Below, piece by piece: positions 18,239-26,765 of a stretch of 64,000 bases of DNA; positions within the stretch are counted from its first letter, which is position 1, and the number at the start of each line of letters is the position of its first letter. The DNA lies in assembly GCF_013283855.1 (NCBI RefSeq), contig NZ_CP054056.1, forward strand, positions 434,001-498,000, written 5' to 3'. Both the position numbers and the translations under genes were made by a program. This stretch comes from Aquiluna borgnonia. Lineage in GTDB: Bacteria > Actinomycetota > Actinomycetes > Actinomycetales > Microbacteriaceae. Under the pieces are notes generated by a model, which worked only from the letters and a program-made list of their open reading frames with translations, had not been told where the DNA came from and did not search any database.

Positions 18239-18442
18239 ATGCCAGTACCAAAGCGCCGCAAGTCACGTGCCAACACTCACGCACGTCGTTCGCAGTGGAA
18301 GGCCGAGCCAGTAACCCTGGTCAAGACCATTGAGAACGGTAAGACCGTTTACAGCCTGCCTCACCGTGCAAAGGTTGTCACCGACTCCGTGGGCACCGAG
18401 CTCTACATGGAGTACAAGGGCCGCAAGGTAGCAGACGCCTAA
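18239..18442 (+). CDS. rpmF: 50S ribosomal protein L32
   Basis: 67 residues, starting [20 protein letters not shown], the conserved L32 N-terminus. The usual zinc-binding cysteines are absent (no Cys in the protein), so this is the zinc-independent type. Translation coupling with yceD (2-nt gap) and rnc (2-nt gap) is likely. Confidence 0.97.
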   Translation: MPVPKRRKSRANTHARRSQWKAEPVTLVKTIENGKTVYSLPHRAKVVTDSVGTELYMEYKGRKVADA

Positions 18443-18444
18443 AG

Positions 18445-19119
18445 ATGTCGCTTAGCGAGCTGCAATCGCGGCTCGGGACCAGCATCAACCCCGAGCTCCT
18501 AGAGCTTGCACTGACCCATTCCTCCTATGCCTATGAAAAAGGCGGAGAAGACAACGAACGGCTCGAGTTTCTCGGGGATTCCATCCTCGGTTACTTGGTA
18601 GCCGTTCGCGTCTTTAACGAGCATTCCGACCTTGCCGAGGGCGAGCTCACAAAGCTCAAAAACGGAGTGGTATCGGCAGCTGCATTGGCAACTGCCGCCA
18701 ACCGAATTGAGCTTGGTCAGCACCTGCGCCTCGGCAAGGGCGAAGAGCAAACTAATGGCCGCAGCAAAGTAAATCTTCTAGCCGACGCCTTTGAGGCGCT
18801 ACTGGGTGCCGCCTACCTAAGCGGCGGTATTGAAGCCGCTCTGGCAATTGTTCAAAAACACATCTATCCGCTACTTGATGACCCGGATGCGGTCCGAGAA
18901 GCCTCTGATCCCAAGACCTCGCTGATTGAAAAGCTTCAGAAGCTAAAGCGGGAAGCTCCAAGGTATGAGGTTGAGGGCGTGGGTCCAGAGCATGAGCGCA
19001 TCTACACCGCAACCTGTTTCTCTGGCTCCCAGGAGCTTTCTAAGGGCTCTGGAACCACAAAGCGCAGTGCTGAGACTCAGGCGGCAATAAACGCCCTCAG
19101 AGCGCTGTTGGAGTCATAG
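18445..19119 (+). CDS. rnc: Ribonuclease III
   Basis: Cleaves double-stranded RNA in rRNA maturation and mRNA turnover. 224 residues. The catalytic signature NERLEFLGDSILGYLV (about 39-54) and the second acidic site DAFEALLGAAYL are intact. The C-terminal dsRNA-binding domain starts near residue 155 (DPKTSLIEKLQKL) and ends with GTTKRSAETQAAINAL. The stop overlaps the mutM GTG by one base, the usual rnc-mutM order in actinobacteria. Confidence 0.97.
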   Translation: MSLSELQSRLGTSINPELLELALTHSSYAYEKGGEDNERLEFLGDSILGYLVAVRVFNEHSDLAEGELTKLKNGVVSAAALATAANRIELGQHLRLGKGEEQTNGRSKVNLLADAFEALLGAAYLSGGIEAALAIVQKHIYPLLDDPDAVREASDPKTSLIEKLQKLKREAPRYEVEGVGPEHERIYTATCFSGSQELSKGSGTTKRSAETQAAINALRALLES

Positions 19120-20015
19120 TGCCAGAGCTTCCAGAAGTCGAGACCGTTCGCAGCGGTCTCGCCCAGCACCTGGTGGGTGCAGTGGTCACCTCCATCGAGG
19201 TATTTGACGCCAGGTCTCTGAAAAAAAATGTTTCGGGAGCCCAAGGTTTTCTGGATGAGCTGACCGGATCAACACTTCAAGCGGTGGTTCGACGAGGTAA
19301 ATTTTTGTGGCTTCCAATATCAGGTTCCAGGGCCATGGTTGGACACCTAGGCATGAGCGGTCAGATTTTGGTTCGAACCCCGGGCTTTGAATCAGATCCG
19401 CAAACCAGAGTGGTAATTCATGTCGTTTCAGCATCTGGTGATGAGTTGGAAATTCGGTTTGTGGATCAGCGGTTATTCGGCGGGCTTGCAATTGACGATT
19501 TGGTTGAAACAACTGATGGCAAGCCCGGGGGTTATTCTCCGGAGGCCGCCAGCGGTGCAATGATTCCGGCAACCGTTTCCCACATCGCCAGAGACCTGCT
19601 GGATCCTGATTTTGATGCCGGCGATGTGGCAAGCCGGATGGTGAAGAAGAACTCTGGCATCAAGCGGGTGCTGCTTGATCAAAATCTCCTTAGCGGCATC
19701 GGCAACATCTATGCGGATGAGTCGCTATGGCTGGCAAAACTTCACTACGACAGGCTCGCGTCCTCAATCTCTAAAAAGAAGCACCTTGAGCTGATCGAAA
19801 TTGCCAAAGCGGTTTTGGTGAAGGCGGTTGCCCAGGGTGGAACCTCATTTGATGAGCAATACAAAAACGTCAATGGGGAGAGTGGTTATTTCTCTCAGTC
19901 GCTAAACGCCTACGGAATGACCGGGTTGCCCTGTAATCGCTGTGGAACCCCAATAAAGCGCGAGGCTTGGGCTAATCGCGGTTCTCACTTCTGTCCGAGG
20001 TGTCAGAAGCGCTGA
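19119..20015 (+). CDS. mutM: Formamidopyrimidine-DNA glycosylase
   Basis: Removes 8-oxoguanine and formamidopyrimidines from DNA. 298 residues. PELPEVETV gives the catalytic N-terminal proline after Met removal and the adjacent Glu. The helix-two-turn-helix contains NLLSGIGNIYADESLW. The C-terminal zinc finger CNRCGTPIKREAW...CPRCQK has all four cysteines. GTG start overlapping the rnc stop. Its last 44 nt overlap the 3' end of the convergent membrane protein gene. Confidence 0.97.
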   Translation: MPELPEVETVRSGLAQHLVGAVVTSIEVFDARSLKKNVSGAQGFLDELTGSTLQAVVRRGKFLWLPISGSRAMVGHLGMSGQILVRTPGFESDPQTRVVIHVVSASGDELEIRFVDQRLFGGLAIDDLVETTDGKPGGYSPEAASGAMIPATVSHIARDLLDPDFDAGDVASRMVKKNSGIKRVLLDQNLLSGIGNIYADESLWLAKLHYDRLASSISKKKHLELIEIAKAVLVKAVAQGGTSFDEQYKNVNGESGYFSQSLNAYGMTGLPCNRCGTPIKREAWANRGSHFCPRCQKR

Positions 20016-20343
20016 GTTTTGTGAGCCTTGGAAACATAGCCACCAGTAGCGCAAGCGAAATAGAGCCGTAAGCCCAAACGTAACCAAGGGTGCTAGCGGG
20101 AATTAGCGAGTCTTGAATTCCCTCTGAGCCCAGCAGGTAAACGGCCACCGAGAGGGCTAGGGCAAAGCCCCAAGATTTTGTTTTTGGGTTTCTGGTTAGG
20201 ACTCCTAGCCAAAAGACCAGGACCAGGCTTAGAGCCAGGCCCAGAGGAAGGTTTAGCAGCTGGGTTTGGTGCAGCACGGTTCCCACCAGGGCCGTCAAAA
20301 CTCCCAGGGCTATGCCTGAAAGGACCAAGGGGAGCTGTCTCAC
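19972..20343 (-). CDS. Small four-helix membrane protein of unknown function
   Basis: 123 residues with about four hydrophobic helices (roughly 4-24, 32-50, 59-74, 84-102) and a short charged C-terminal tail. It resembles the small actinobacterial membrane proteins grouped under DUF6113, but I cannot confirm this. No catalytic motif is visible. The GTG start lacks a Shine-Dalgarno but has TAGTCT exactly 6 nt upstream, which supports both the start and its being a real, leaderless gene. The 3' end overlaps mutM by 44 nt on the opposite strand, which is unusually long for this window. Confidence 0.7.
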   Translation of the reverse strand: MRQLPLVLSGIALGVLTALVGTVLHQTQLLNLPLGLALSLVLVFWLGVLTRNPKTKSWGFALALSVAVYLLGSEGIQDSLIPASTLGYVWAYGSISLALLVAMFPRLTKLSASDTSDRSENRD

Positions 20344-20402
20344 CGGATAAGACTATTTGGTTCTGGGGCTAGGCTTTATCTCACCATCCAAGGAGTAATA
20401 AG
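20344..20402. promoter_or_regulatory. Divergent promoters: membrane protein / ffh
   Basis: A 59-bp gap. Minus strand: TAGTCT (20355-20350) ends 6 nt before the GTG of the membrane protein gene. Plus strand: TAGGCT (20370-20375) would start a leader of about 20 nt carrying AAGGAG (20390-20395) for ffh. The two -10s are 14 bp apart, so the polymerases must exclude each other. Confidence 0.55.
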
Positions 20403-21905
20403 TTGTTCGGAAACCTATCTGACAGGCTTTCAGATACCTTCAAGTCGCTGCGCGGCAAAGGCAAGCTTTCAGCTGCAGATATCGATGAGACCCTCAGGGA
20501 CATCCGCAGAGCGCTGCTCGAGGCCGACGTTGCCCTTGAGGTAGTTAAGACATTCACCGGCAAAGTCCGCGAGCGCGCTCTGGGTGATGAGGTTTCTAAG
20601 GCACTTAACCCCGCTCAGCAGGTGGTGCAGATTGTCAACGACGAGCTAAAGGCAATTCTCGGTGGTGAGGCTCGCAAGCTCGCCTTCGCGAAGAACCCGC
20701 CGACCGTGATCATGCTGGCAGGTTTGCAGGGTTCAGGTAAAACAACTTTGGCTGGAAAGTTAGCCAAGTGGCTCAAAGAGCAAAACCACACGCCTTTGTT
20801 GGTTGCCGCTGACCTACAGCGCCCCAATGCCGTTACTCAGCTGCAGGTGCTGGGTGAAAAGGTTGGGGTCCCGGTGTTTGCGCCGGAGGCGGGCAATGGC
20901 ACCGGTGACCCGGTAAAGGTTTCGAGGGACGCTATCGATTTCGCGAAGAAGTCGCAGTACTCAGTGGTGATTGTTGATACCGCTGGCCGCCTGGGTGTTG
21001 ACCAGGAGATGATGCAGCAGGCCAGCGATATCCGCGATGCGGTGTCACCTGATGAAATCTTGTTTGTGGTGGACTCCATGCTCGGCCAAGATGCGGTGAA
21101 CGTTGCCAAGGCCTTCCACGATGGCGTTGGGGTTTCGGGAGTGGTGCTCACCAAGCTAGATGGTGATTCCAGGGGTGGTGCTGCGCTCTCGGTTGCCACG
21201 GTTACCGGTGCTCCAATTCTGTTTAGCTCCACCGGTGAGGGGCTTGATGCCTTTGAGCCTTTCTACCCGGACCGCATGGCCTCTCGCATCCTGGACATGG
21301 GAGACATCCTCAGCCTTATCGAGCAGGCGCAAAAGAACTTTGATGAGGAGGAGTCCAAGCGCCTAGCTGAAAAGCTAGCCACCGAGCAGTTCACGCTGCA
21401 GGACTTCCTGGAGCAAATGCAGCAGCTCAAGAGGATGGGCAGCATGAAGAATCTGCTCGGCATGCTGCCGGGTATCGCGCAGGCCAAAAGGCAGCTTGAA
21501 GAGTTTGACGAGCGGGAGATCACCCGCACCGAGGCCATCATCTACTCGATGACTCCGCTAGAGCGAAACCAGCCCAAGGTCCTAAATGGCTCTCGCCGCA
21601 TGAGAATTGCCAAAGGCTCTGGAACCTCGGTCACCGAGGTGAACCAGCTGATTCAGCGATTTGAGCAGGCCTCCAAGGTCATGAAGACCATGGCCAGAGG
21701 GGGAGTGCCAAATATCCCAGGGACCAATCCTGTGCTGTCCGGTGGCACCGTGGGCGGTGGGTTCATGGGCGGCAAGAAAAAGATCGACAAAAAGAAAAAG
21801 GGATCCAAGAGTGGAAACCCAGCCAAGCGCGCTGCCGAGAATGCCGGCTTGAGCTTTGGTTCCGAGAAATCTTCCGGATCTGGCAGCGCATTTGGGCTCC
21901 ATTAG
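20403..21905 (+). CDS. ffh: Signal recognition particle protein Ffh
   Basis: SRP GTPase that binds signal sequences and SRP RNA. 500 residues. N domain, then the G domain with GLQGSGKTTLAGKLAKW (about 108-124), DTAGRLGVD and TKLDGDSRGGAAL. The methionine-rich M domain (about 300-430) has QMQQLKRMGSMKNLLGMLPG. A Gly/Lys/Ser-rich tail follows (GGGFMGGKKKIDKKKKG), longer than in E. coli. The TTG start is backed by AAGGAG seven bases upstream. Works with FtsY (7972-8964). No SRP RNA gene was identified in the window. Confidence 0.97.
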   Translation: MFGNLSDRLSDTFKSLRGKGKLSAADIDETLRDIRRALLEADVALEVVKTFTGKVRERALGDEVSKALNPAQQVVQIVNDELKAILGGEARKLAFAKNPPTVIMLAGLQGSGKTTLAGKLAKWLKEQNHTPLLVAADLQRPNAVTQLQVLGEKVGVPVFAPEAGNGTGDPVKVSRDAIDFAKKSQYSVVIVDTAGRLGVDQEMMQQASDIRDAVSPDEILFVVDSMLGQDAVNVAKAFHDGVGVSGVVLTKLDGDSRGGAALSVATVTGAPILFSSTGEGLDAFEPFYPDRMASRILDMGDILSLIEQAQKNFDEEESKRLAEKLATEQFTLQDFLEQMQQLKRMGSMKNLLGMLPGIAQAKRQLEEFDEREITRTEAIIYSMTPLERNQPKVLNGSRRMRIAKGSGTSVTEVNQLIQRFEQASKVMKTMARGGVPNIPGTNPVLSGGTVGGGFMGGKKKIDKKKKGSKSGNPAKRAAENAGLSFGSEKSSGSGSAFGLH

Positions 21906-21906
21906 G

Positions 21907-21912
21907 TAGACT
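21907..21912 (+). promoter_or_regulatory. -10 of the inserted methyltransferase gene
   Basis: TAGACT begins two bases after the ffh stop and 33 nt before the TTG start. The predicted leader carries AAAGGAGGGG. The gene therefore appears to have its own promoter. Confidence 0.5.
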
Positions 21913-21939
21913 CGGGCCAGTTCAAAAGGAGGGGAAATT

Positions 21940-22704
21940 TTGAATTTTGTCAGGTGGGCGCTTTCCACCACTAAAAAGCTGTTTCCGTTGGTTTTTTTGG
22001 CCCGACTCATGTCTAGGGCTGCAAGAAAAGTTAGTTTTTTGGTTCATTGGTTTCAGTTCAATGTCGAATGGGGAACCGACAATCCGGAGTTTTTTGACCA
22101 CCAGCTTGACCTCCACTATCAATGGACGAGGACCGGAAATTCGCTGCCTATGGAGCGTGGCGTTCATTCGTCCATGGCGTTGGTGGGTGGAGGCAACACT
22201 CTAGACCTCGCCTGTGGGGATGGATTTTTCACTAATTACTTTTACGCCTTGCGCTCAAAATCCGTCGTAGGGGTCGACTTTGACCCAGTGGCAATTCGTC
22301 AGGCGAAAAAGAATGTCATTCTCTCGAATGTAAATTTCATTTTGGGGGACATCAGGAAAGACATCCCCGATGGGCCGTTTGACAACATTGTCTGGGACGC
22401 CGCGATAGAGCACTTCACTGAAACTGAAATCAAGGCCCTAGTTGCAAGAATCAAAGAGGTTATGGCCCCCGAGGGAATCCTCAGCGGTTACACGGTGACC
22501 GAAGCTGAACATGGACATAAGCATCTTCACCAACACGAATACGAGTTTCACGACAAGGAGGACCTCCTTCGGTTCTTCGAACCGCACTTCAGAAATGTCC
22601 ATGTTTACGAGACCGTTTTCCCCAATCGAACAAATCTTTATTTCTACGCCACGGATGGGAAGCTACCGCTCAGATCGGACAGGCATCTGATTCTGGAGAG
22701 ATAG
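21940..22704 (+). CDS. Class I SAM-dependent methyltransferase inserted between ffh and rpsP
   Basis: 254 residues. Motif I LDLACGDGFFTNYFY and post-I VVGVDFDPVAIRQAKKNV, then FDNIVWDAAIEHF, mark a Rossmann methyltransferase. A histidine-rich stretch (HGHKHLHQHEYEFHDKEDLL, about 190-209) and a hydrophobic or basic N-terminus (residues 1-40) are distinctive. The TTG start has a near-perfect Shine-Dalgarno AAAGGAGGGG. It breaks the usual ffh-rpsP neighbourhood and looks more AT-rich than its neighbours, so recent gain is possible. Substrate unknown; small molecule or surface glycan would fit the fold. Confidence 0.8.
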   Translation: MNFVRWALSTTKKLFPLVFLARLMSRAARKVSFLVHWFQFNVEWGTDNPEFFDHQLDLHYQWTRTGNSLPMERGVHSSMALVGGGNTLDLACGDGFFTNYFYALRSKSVVGVDFDPVAIRQAKKNVILSNVNFILGDIRKDIPDGPFDNIVWDAAIEHFTETEIKALVARIKEVMAPEGILSGYTVTEAEHGHKHLHQHEYEFHDKEDLLRFFEPHFRNVHVYETVFPNRTNLYFYATDGKLPLRSDRHLILER

Positions 22705-22869
22705 CCCATAGAGCCCGAGTAGAGAAAATTCAACATTTCTGGCAGACTAACCGAGTTCGAAAAGTCTTGACCCTCTATCCAGACGAAATCGAAACCCCTT
22801 GAGACCTGACGAGTGTGCCCCCACGCTCACGGCAGAATCTCGCCAAAGACACCTATTCACAGGAGCATT
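22705..22869 (+). promoter_or_regulatory. 165-nt leader/promoter region of the rpsP operon
   Basis: No gene fits here. TTGACC (22767-22772) could be a -35, but I find no good -10 at the right distance. A 7-bp hairpin with one G-T pair, GAGTGTG / CACGCTC around CCCC, lies at 22811-22828. AGGAG lies right before the rpsP GTG. It probably holds the ribosomal-protein promoter and a short structured leader. Confidence 0.4.
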
Positions 22870-23445
22870 GTGGCTGTAAAGATCCGCCTAAAGCGCATTG
22901 GCAAGACGCGCACCCCGCACTACCGCATCGTAGTTGCAGACTCTCGCACTCACCGCGACGGTCGCGTAATCGAAGAAATTGGTCGTTACGTTCCAGGAAA
23001 CGACCCATCCATCATTGAGGTCAACTCTGAGCGCGCTCAGTACTGGCTGTCGGTTGGCGCTCAGCCAACCGAGCAGGCTGCAGTGCTGCTAAAGCTGACC
23101 GGAGACATGGCAAACGCCAAGGGCGAGAAGAAGAACACCGTTCTTCCTCAGAAGTCCAAGGACGCTTACGTCGTTGACACCGCCAAGAAGTCGGTTGTCG
23201 TTCCAAAGCTTGAGAAGAAGGCTGAGCCAGTTGCCGAAGAGGCACCTGCAGCCGAAGCTGTTTCCGAAGAGGCTCCAGCCGCTGAGGTCGTTGAGACCGC
23301 AGTCGAGGAGACTCCAGTAGTCGAGGCTGCAGCCGAGGAAACTCCAGCTGAGCCAGCCGCTGAGGCCGTTGCCGAGGAAGCCCCAGCTGCTGATGAGGCC
23401 GCAGAGGCTCCAGCCGCTGAGGCAGAAGAGCCAAAGGCAGAGTAA
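22870..23445 (+). CDS. rpsP: 30S ribosomal protein S16 with Ala/Glu-rich tail
   Basis: 191 residues. The core (1 to about 85) starts [12 protein letters not shown] and contains [20 protein letters not shown], standard S16. After about residue 120 comes a low-complexity acidic tail with repeated EEAPAAE-like units, about 70 residues. Tails of this kind are known in some actinobacterial S16 proteins. The GTG start was chosen because AGGAG precedes it and it gives the conserved N-terminus; the frame itself is open further upstream. khpA follows after 4 nt. Confidence 0.96.
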   Translation: MAVKIRLKRIGKTRTPHYRIVVADSRTHRDGRVIEEIGRYVPGNDPSIIEVNSERAQYWLSVGAQPTEQAAVLLKLTGDMANAKGEKKNTVLPQKSKDAYVVDTAKKSVVVPKLEKKAEPVAEEAPAAEAVSEEAPAAEVVETAVEETPVVEAAAEETPAEPAAEAVAEEAPAADEAAEAPAAEAEEPKAE

Positions 23446-23449
23446 GTAA

Positions 23450-23686
23450 ATGTTGCAAGCGTCCCTCCAGCATATTGTTCGCGCCATCGTGGATAACCCC
23501 GATGACGCAACCGTTGCTGCCCGCAACGGCGGCAAGGGAGATCTGCTGGAGGTGCGCGTGCACCCAGACGACCTAGGTCGTGTTATCGGCAAGAACGGCC
23601 GCACCGCCACTGCCTTGAGAACTGTTGTCAACGCCCTTGCGGATGGCAAGCGCGTCCGAGTTGACGTGGTGGACACAGATTTCTAA
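23450..23686 (+). CDS. khpA: KH-domain RNA-binding protein KhpA
   Basis: 78 residues, essentially one KH domain. The GxxG loop is in DLGRVIGKNGRTATALRTVV. The family binds RNA, usually with KhpB, and in other bacteria affects cell size and mRNA regulation. Position between rpsP and rimM is standard. The 3' end overlaps rimM in another frame. Confidence 0.95.
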   Translation: MLQASLQHIVRAIVDNPDDATVAARNGGKGDLLEVRVHPDDLGRVIGKNGRTATALRTVVNALADGKRVRVDVVDTDF

Positions 23687-24230
23687 CAGCACCAAGCTCC
23701 GAGTAGGCAGGCTGCTCAAAGCGCACGGCCTCAAAGGTGCTATCAAACTTGAGCTTTATACCGATTCCCCAAACGAGCGCTTCAAAACTGGCGCAGTCCT
23801 AGAACTTCAGGTTCCTGAGGAATCTCCCTGGTTTGGGAAAACCGTTACGGTTTCGGATTTGAAGTGGTTCAACAATTCCCCGGTTGTCTTCCTGGAGGGT
23901 GTAACGGATCGCACTGCGGCCGAGAGCCTAATCAAGGCCATTTTGCTGGTTGAGCATGAACTCGATCAGTCTCCACCAGAGCCAGATGCCTGGTATGACC
24001 ACCAGCTGGTTGGCCTGAAGGTATTCCGCGACGGTTCAGAAATCGGATTCGTTATTCGGGTTGACCACATGCCGGCCCAGGATCTGCTGGCTATCAAATA
24101 TGGCGAGCTGGAAGTGCTACTGCCATTTGTGAAGGGTTTTGTTCCAAAGGTTGACACCGAAGCTGGTTTGATTGAGATCACACCACCCGGAGGCCTTTTT
24201 GAGCAGATCGAGGAAGCTGATGCGAATTGA
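23661..24230 (+). CDS. rimM: Ribosome maturation factor RimM
   Basis: Assists 16S rRNA processing and 30S head assembly by binding S19. About 189 residues. RimM N domain with [24 protein letters not shown], then the PRC-barrel domain ([22 protein letters not shown] to [13 protein letters not shown]). The start is uncertain. No ATG or GTG precedes the conserved KLRVGRLL except an ATG at 23643, which gives a longer leader peptide. TTG at 23661 is used here, and ATT at 23679, with GGTGG before it, is possible. All choices overlap khpA or abut its stop. Overlaps trmD by 11 nt. Confidence 0.9.
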   Translation: MTWWTQISNSTKLRVGRLLKAHGLKGAIKLELYTDSPNERFKTGAVLELQVPEESPWFGKTVTVSDLKWFNNSPVVFLEGVTDRTAAESLIKAILLVEHELDQSPPEPDAWYDHQLVGLKVFRDGSEIGFVIRVDHMPAQDLLAIKYGELEVLLPFVKGFVPKVDTEAGLIEITPPGGLFEQIEEADAN

Positions 24231-24897
24231 TGCAATTTCCATCTTCCCCGATTACTTCAATGTTTTAGAGCTTTCACTGCTTGGTAAAGCTAAGCAGTCC
24301 GGCTTGATTGAGTTTCAAGCCCACGACCTGAGGTCTTGGACCACCGACAAGCACAAAACGGTGGATGATTCGCCTTATGGCGGAGGTGCCGGCATGGTGA
24401 TGAAGCCTGAGCCTTGGGGCTTGGCGTTTGACGATGTGCTAACTCCGAAGAGCACGGTAATTTTTACTACTCCGGCCGGAATTCCCTTTACCCAAAAGCT
24501 TGCTCAGGAGCTTTCAACCAGGGAGCACCTGGTGTTTGCCTGCGGTAGATACGAGGGCATAGACCAGCGCGTGGTTGAGAATGCTCGGTCAGAGGTTGAG
24601 GTGCTAGAGATCTCGATTGGTGATTACGTTCTCAATGGGGGAGAGGTTGCGGCTTTGGCCATGTTAGAGGCCATCACCAGGCTCATGCCGGGTTTTATGG
24701 GCAATGCCGAGTCGATTGTTGAGGAGTCTCACTCCGATGGGCTGCTCGAGTATCCGAGCTACACCAAGCCGCAATCCTGGCGAGGTCTAGAGGTTCCCGA
24801 AGTATTGCTCTCTGGTCACCATGCCGAGATTGAGAAGTGGCGCAGGGCGCAGTCCGTTGAGCGGACCAGGCAGAATCGGCCCGATCTGATCGACTAA
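24220..24897 (+). CDS. trmD: tRNA (guanine-37 N1)-methyltransferase TrmD
   Basis: Makes m1G37 next to the anticodon, preventing frameshifting. 225 residues. [13 protein letters not shown] start; [17 protein letters not shown]; the SPOUT knot with [31 protein letters not shown] and [11 protein letters not shown]. All match the TrmD family. The ATG lies inside the end of rimM (11-nt overlap), giving translational coupling. The 131 nt after the stop is the rplS leader. Confidence 0.97.
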   Translation: MRIDAISIFPDYFNVLELSLLGKAKQSGLIEFQAHDLRSWTTDKHKTVDDSPYGGGAGMVMKPEPWGLAFDDVLTPKSTVIFTTPAGIPFTQKLAQELSTREHLVFACGRYEGIDQRVVENARSEVEVLEISIGDYVLNGGEVAALAMLEAITRLMPGFMGNAESIVEESHSDGLLEYPSYTKPQSWRGLEVPEVLLSGHHAEIEKWRRAQSVERTRQNRPDLID

Positions 24898-25028
24898 AGC
24901 TTGCAATGGGCTGGGGAATGTGCCAAACTTTCCCCCTGTGTCCGGCCGTCTCTGCCGCAGGGGAGCAAAGGACATAAATTTCAAACCACTACTCGTTTTG
25001 ACCTGCGCGCAAAAGGAAAGAGCAAAAA
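24898..25028 (+). promoter_or_regulatory. rplS leader with two-part hairpin
   Basis: 131 nt without a gene. CCCCTG (24933-24938) pairs with CAGGGG (24958-24963), and an inner CGGC (24943-24946) pairs with GCCG (24954-24957). The left arm has a 4-nt bulge (TGTC), while the right arm is continuous. It could be an internal terminator, a processing site or an L19-binding leader. A purine-rich Shine-Dalgarno (AAAGGAAAGAG) precedes the rplS ATG. Confidence 0.5.
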
Positions 25029-25379
25029 ATGCACATTCTCGACGTAGTCGATGCCAAAAACCTAAAGACCGACATTCCTGACTTCCGCGCTGGAGACAAT
25101 GTCAAGGTTCACGTAAACATCATTGAAGGTAACCGCAGCCGTATTCAGGTTTTCCAGGGTGTTGTCATCCGCAAGTCCGGTCACGGAATCCGCGAGACCT
25201 TCACCGTTCGCAAGGTTTCCTTCCAGGTTGGCGTAGAGCGTACCTTCCCAGTGCACAGCCCAGTAATCGACAAGATTGAGCTAGTCACCAAGGGTGATGT
25301 TCGTCGCGCCAAGCTTTACTACCTGCGCGAGCTTCGCGGCAAGGCTGCCAAGATCCGCGAAAAGCGCGACAACGTCTAA
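25029..25379 (+). CDS. rplS: 50S ribosomal protein L19
   Basis: 116 residues. Core motifs are [48 protein letters not shown] and [18 protein letters not shown]. Located at the bridge between the 30S and 50S subunits. Follows trmD as in most bacteria, but after a 131-nt structured leader, so it may be separately controlled. Confidence 0.97.
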   Translation: MHILDVVDAKNLKTDIPDFRAGDNVKVHVNIIEGNRSRIQVFQGVVIRKSGHGIRETFTVRKVSFQVGVERTFPVHSPVIDKIELVTKGDVRRAKLYYLRELRGKAAKIREKRDNV

Positions 25380-25380
25380 G

Positions 25381-25386
25381 TAAACT
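25381..25386 (+). promoter_or_regulatory. -10 of a leaderless lepB transcript
   Basis: TAAACT ends exactly 6 nt before the lepB ATG, and no Shine-Dalgarno lies between. This places transcription start at or next to the A of the ATG. Confidence 0.6.
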
Positions 25387-25392
25387 TTTCCT

Positions 25393-26142
25393 ATGCAGGA
25401 ATCCGGGGAACTTAGACCCCGCAACGCCACGACCATCTCTTCAATTAGGCGCTTTATCAAAAACGCCAAGAAGAACTGGTTCGTGGCGTTTTTATTTGAC
25501 TTTGTAATCATCGTCGGTACCGCGCTGGTTCTCTCGGTTGCGATCAAGGCCTTTTTGATTCGCTCTTTCTTCATCCCATCGGGATCCATGATGGACACCC
25601 TGCAGATTAACGACCGAATCATAGTGAACGTGATGGCTCCCGAGCTGATGCCGCTTGAGCATGGTGACGTTGTGGTCTTCAGGGATCCCGGTGGCTGGCT
25701 GGGCGCTGTCCCAACCGAAGACAAAACCAGCTGGCAGGAGTTCACTGACTTTGTGCTGGGAACCTTTGGCATCACCGCTCCTGACTCAGCTGAGCACCTG
25801 GTGAAGCGAGTAATTGGTTTGCCTGGCGACACAATCGAGTGTTGCGATGCCGAAGGCAGGCTGCTGGTCAACGGTGTTCCAATCGATGAGGTTTACGTTC
25901 GCCCCGGTTCAATCCCCTCGGAGATTGAGTTCAAGGTCACTGTTCCAGAGGGTTCCTACTGGGTGATGGGAGACAACCGGCAGAATTCAACCGACTCCCG
26001 CTACCACCAGGATCTGCCCTCCGGTGGTTTTGTGAATCAAGAATTTGTGGTTGGCAGAGCGATCTTGGTCTCTTGGCCGGTTGAGAACTGGATATTCCTG
26101 GAGAACTTCTCAGAAGTCTTCAATGACGTCCCCAAGCCTTAG
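25393..26142 (+). CDS. lepB: Signal peptidase I
   Basis: Membrane serine protease that removes signal peptides of secreted proteins. 249 residues. One hydrophobic anchor (about 32-53) after a basic N-terminus (RRFIKNAKKN). The catalytic serine is in FFIPSGSMMDTL, the catalytic lysine in LVKRVIGLPGDTIECCD, and the conserved YWVMGDNRQNSTDSR box is near the end. The ATG is preceded by a leaderless-type -10. The last 20 nt overlap rnhB. Confidence 0.96.
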   Translation: MQESGELRPRNATTISSIRRFIKNAKKNWFVAFLFDFVIIVGTALVLSVAIKAFLIRSFFIPSGSMMDTLQINDRIIVNVMAPELMPLEHGDVVVFRDPGGWLGAVPTEDKTSWQEFTDFVLGTFGITAPDSAEHLVKRVIGLPGDTIECCDAEGRLLVNGVPIDEVYVRPGSIPSEIEFKVTVPEGSYWVMGDNRQNSTDSRYHQDLPSGGFVNQEFVVGRAILVSWPVENWIFLENFSEVFNDVPKP

Positions 26143-26761
26143 CGTCGAACTCGCCCTGCTGGAGCGCTTCGAAACCGTTATCGGTGTTGACGAGGTGGGC
26201 AGGGGAGCGCTAGCTGGTCCGGTGGCGGTCGGCGCTGCAGCATTCAGCCGGCAAACAGAAACCGCTTTCCCATCAGGTCTAAAAGACAGCAAGTTGCTAT
26301 CGGAAGTGAAGCGTGAGGCTATAGCCCCACTGGTTCAAAGTTGGCTCCCGCACAACGTTGGCTACAGCTCGGTTGAACTCATCGAGGCTGCCGGAATCAC
26401 AAAGGCTCTGGAGAAAGCAGCGGTTGCTGCCATTACTCCGCTGATTTCCGGCAGCACGGTCGTGCTGCTGGATGGTTCTCACAACTGGTTAGCACTCAGT
26501 GGTCTTGAGGTTGAGTACGTGGTTAGGGTCAAGGCCGACCGAGACTGCGCCGTGGTGTCTGCCGCGGCCCTTGTGGCCAAGGTGCAGCGCGATCAACTGA
26601 TGCGTGAGCTCCACGAACTGGAACCATATTTTGGATTTGCTGGCAATAAGGGCTATTCGTCTGAGCAGCACATCGCAGCGCTGCGGGAATATGGTCCGAG
26701 CAATCACCACCGTAAAAGTTGGCTGGCAAAAATCCTCTCGGATGAGAATGCTCTTTTTTGA
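26123..26761 (+). CDS. rnhB: Ribonuclease HII
   Basis: Cuts RNA in RNA-DNA hybrids and single ribonucleotides in DNA. 212 residues from the ATG at 26123, which gives the expected N-terminus close to VIGVDEVGRGALAGPV (first catalytic Asp-Glu). LKDSKLLSEVKRE, LLDGSHNWL and the DRDCAVVSAAALVAKVQRD stretch complete the active site. Start lies within lepB (20-nt overlap). Confidence 0.96.
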   Translation: MTSPSLSVELALLERFETVIGVDEVGRGALAGPVAVGAAAFSRQTETAFPSGLKDSKLLSEVKREAIAPLVQSWLPHNVGYSSVELIEAAGITKALEKAAVAAITPLISGSTVVLLDGSHNWLALSGLEVEYVVRVKADRDCAVVSAAALVAKVQRDQLMRELHELEPYFGFAGNKGYSSEQHIAALREYGPSNHHRKSWLAKILSDENALF

Positions 26762-26765
26762 GGTT

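Noticed and set aside
23238-23440. Direct repeats of GCCGAGGA/CCAGCTGC type in the S16 tail, considered as a CRISPR or tandem-repeat locus
   Set aside because: They are codon-level repeats of EEAPAAE units in frame with S16; no spacers or constant repeat length.
23021-23676. Long minus-strand frames opposite rpsP and khpA
   Set aside because: They are antisense shadows of the repetitive Ala/Glu codons of the S16 tail, with Leu/Arg/Gln-rich or Ala/Ser-rich nonsense and no Shine-Dalgarno.
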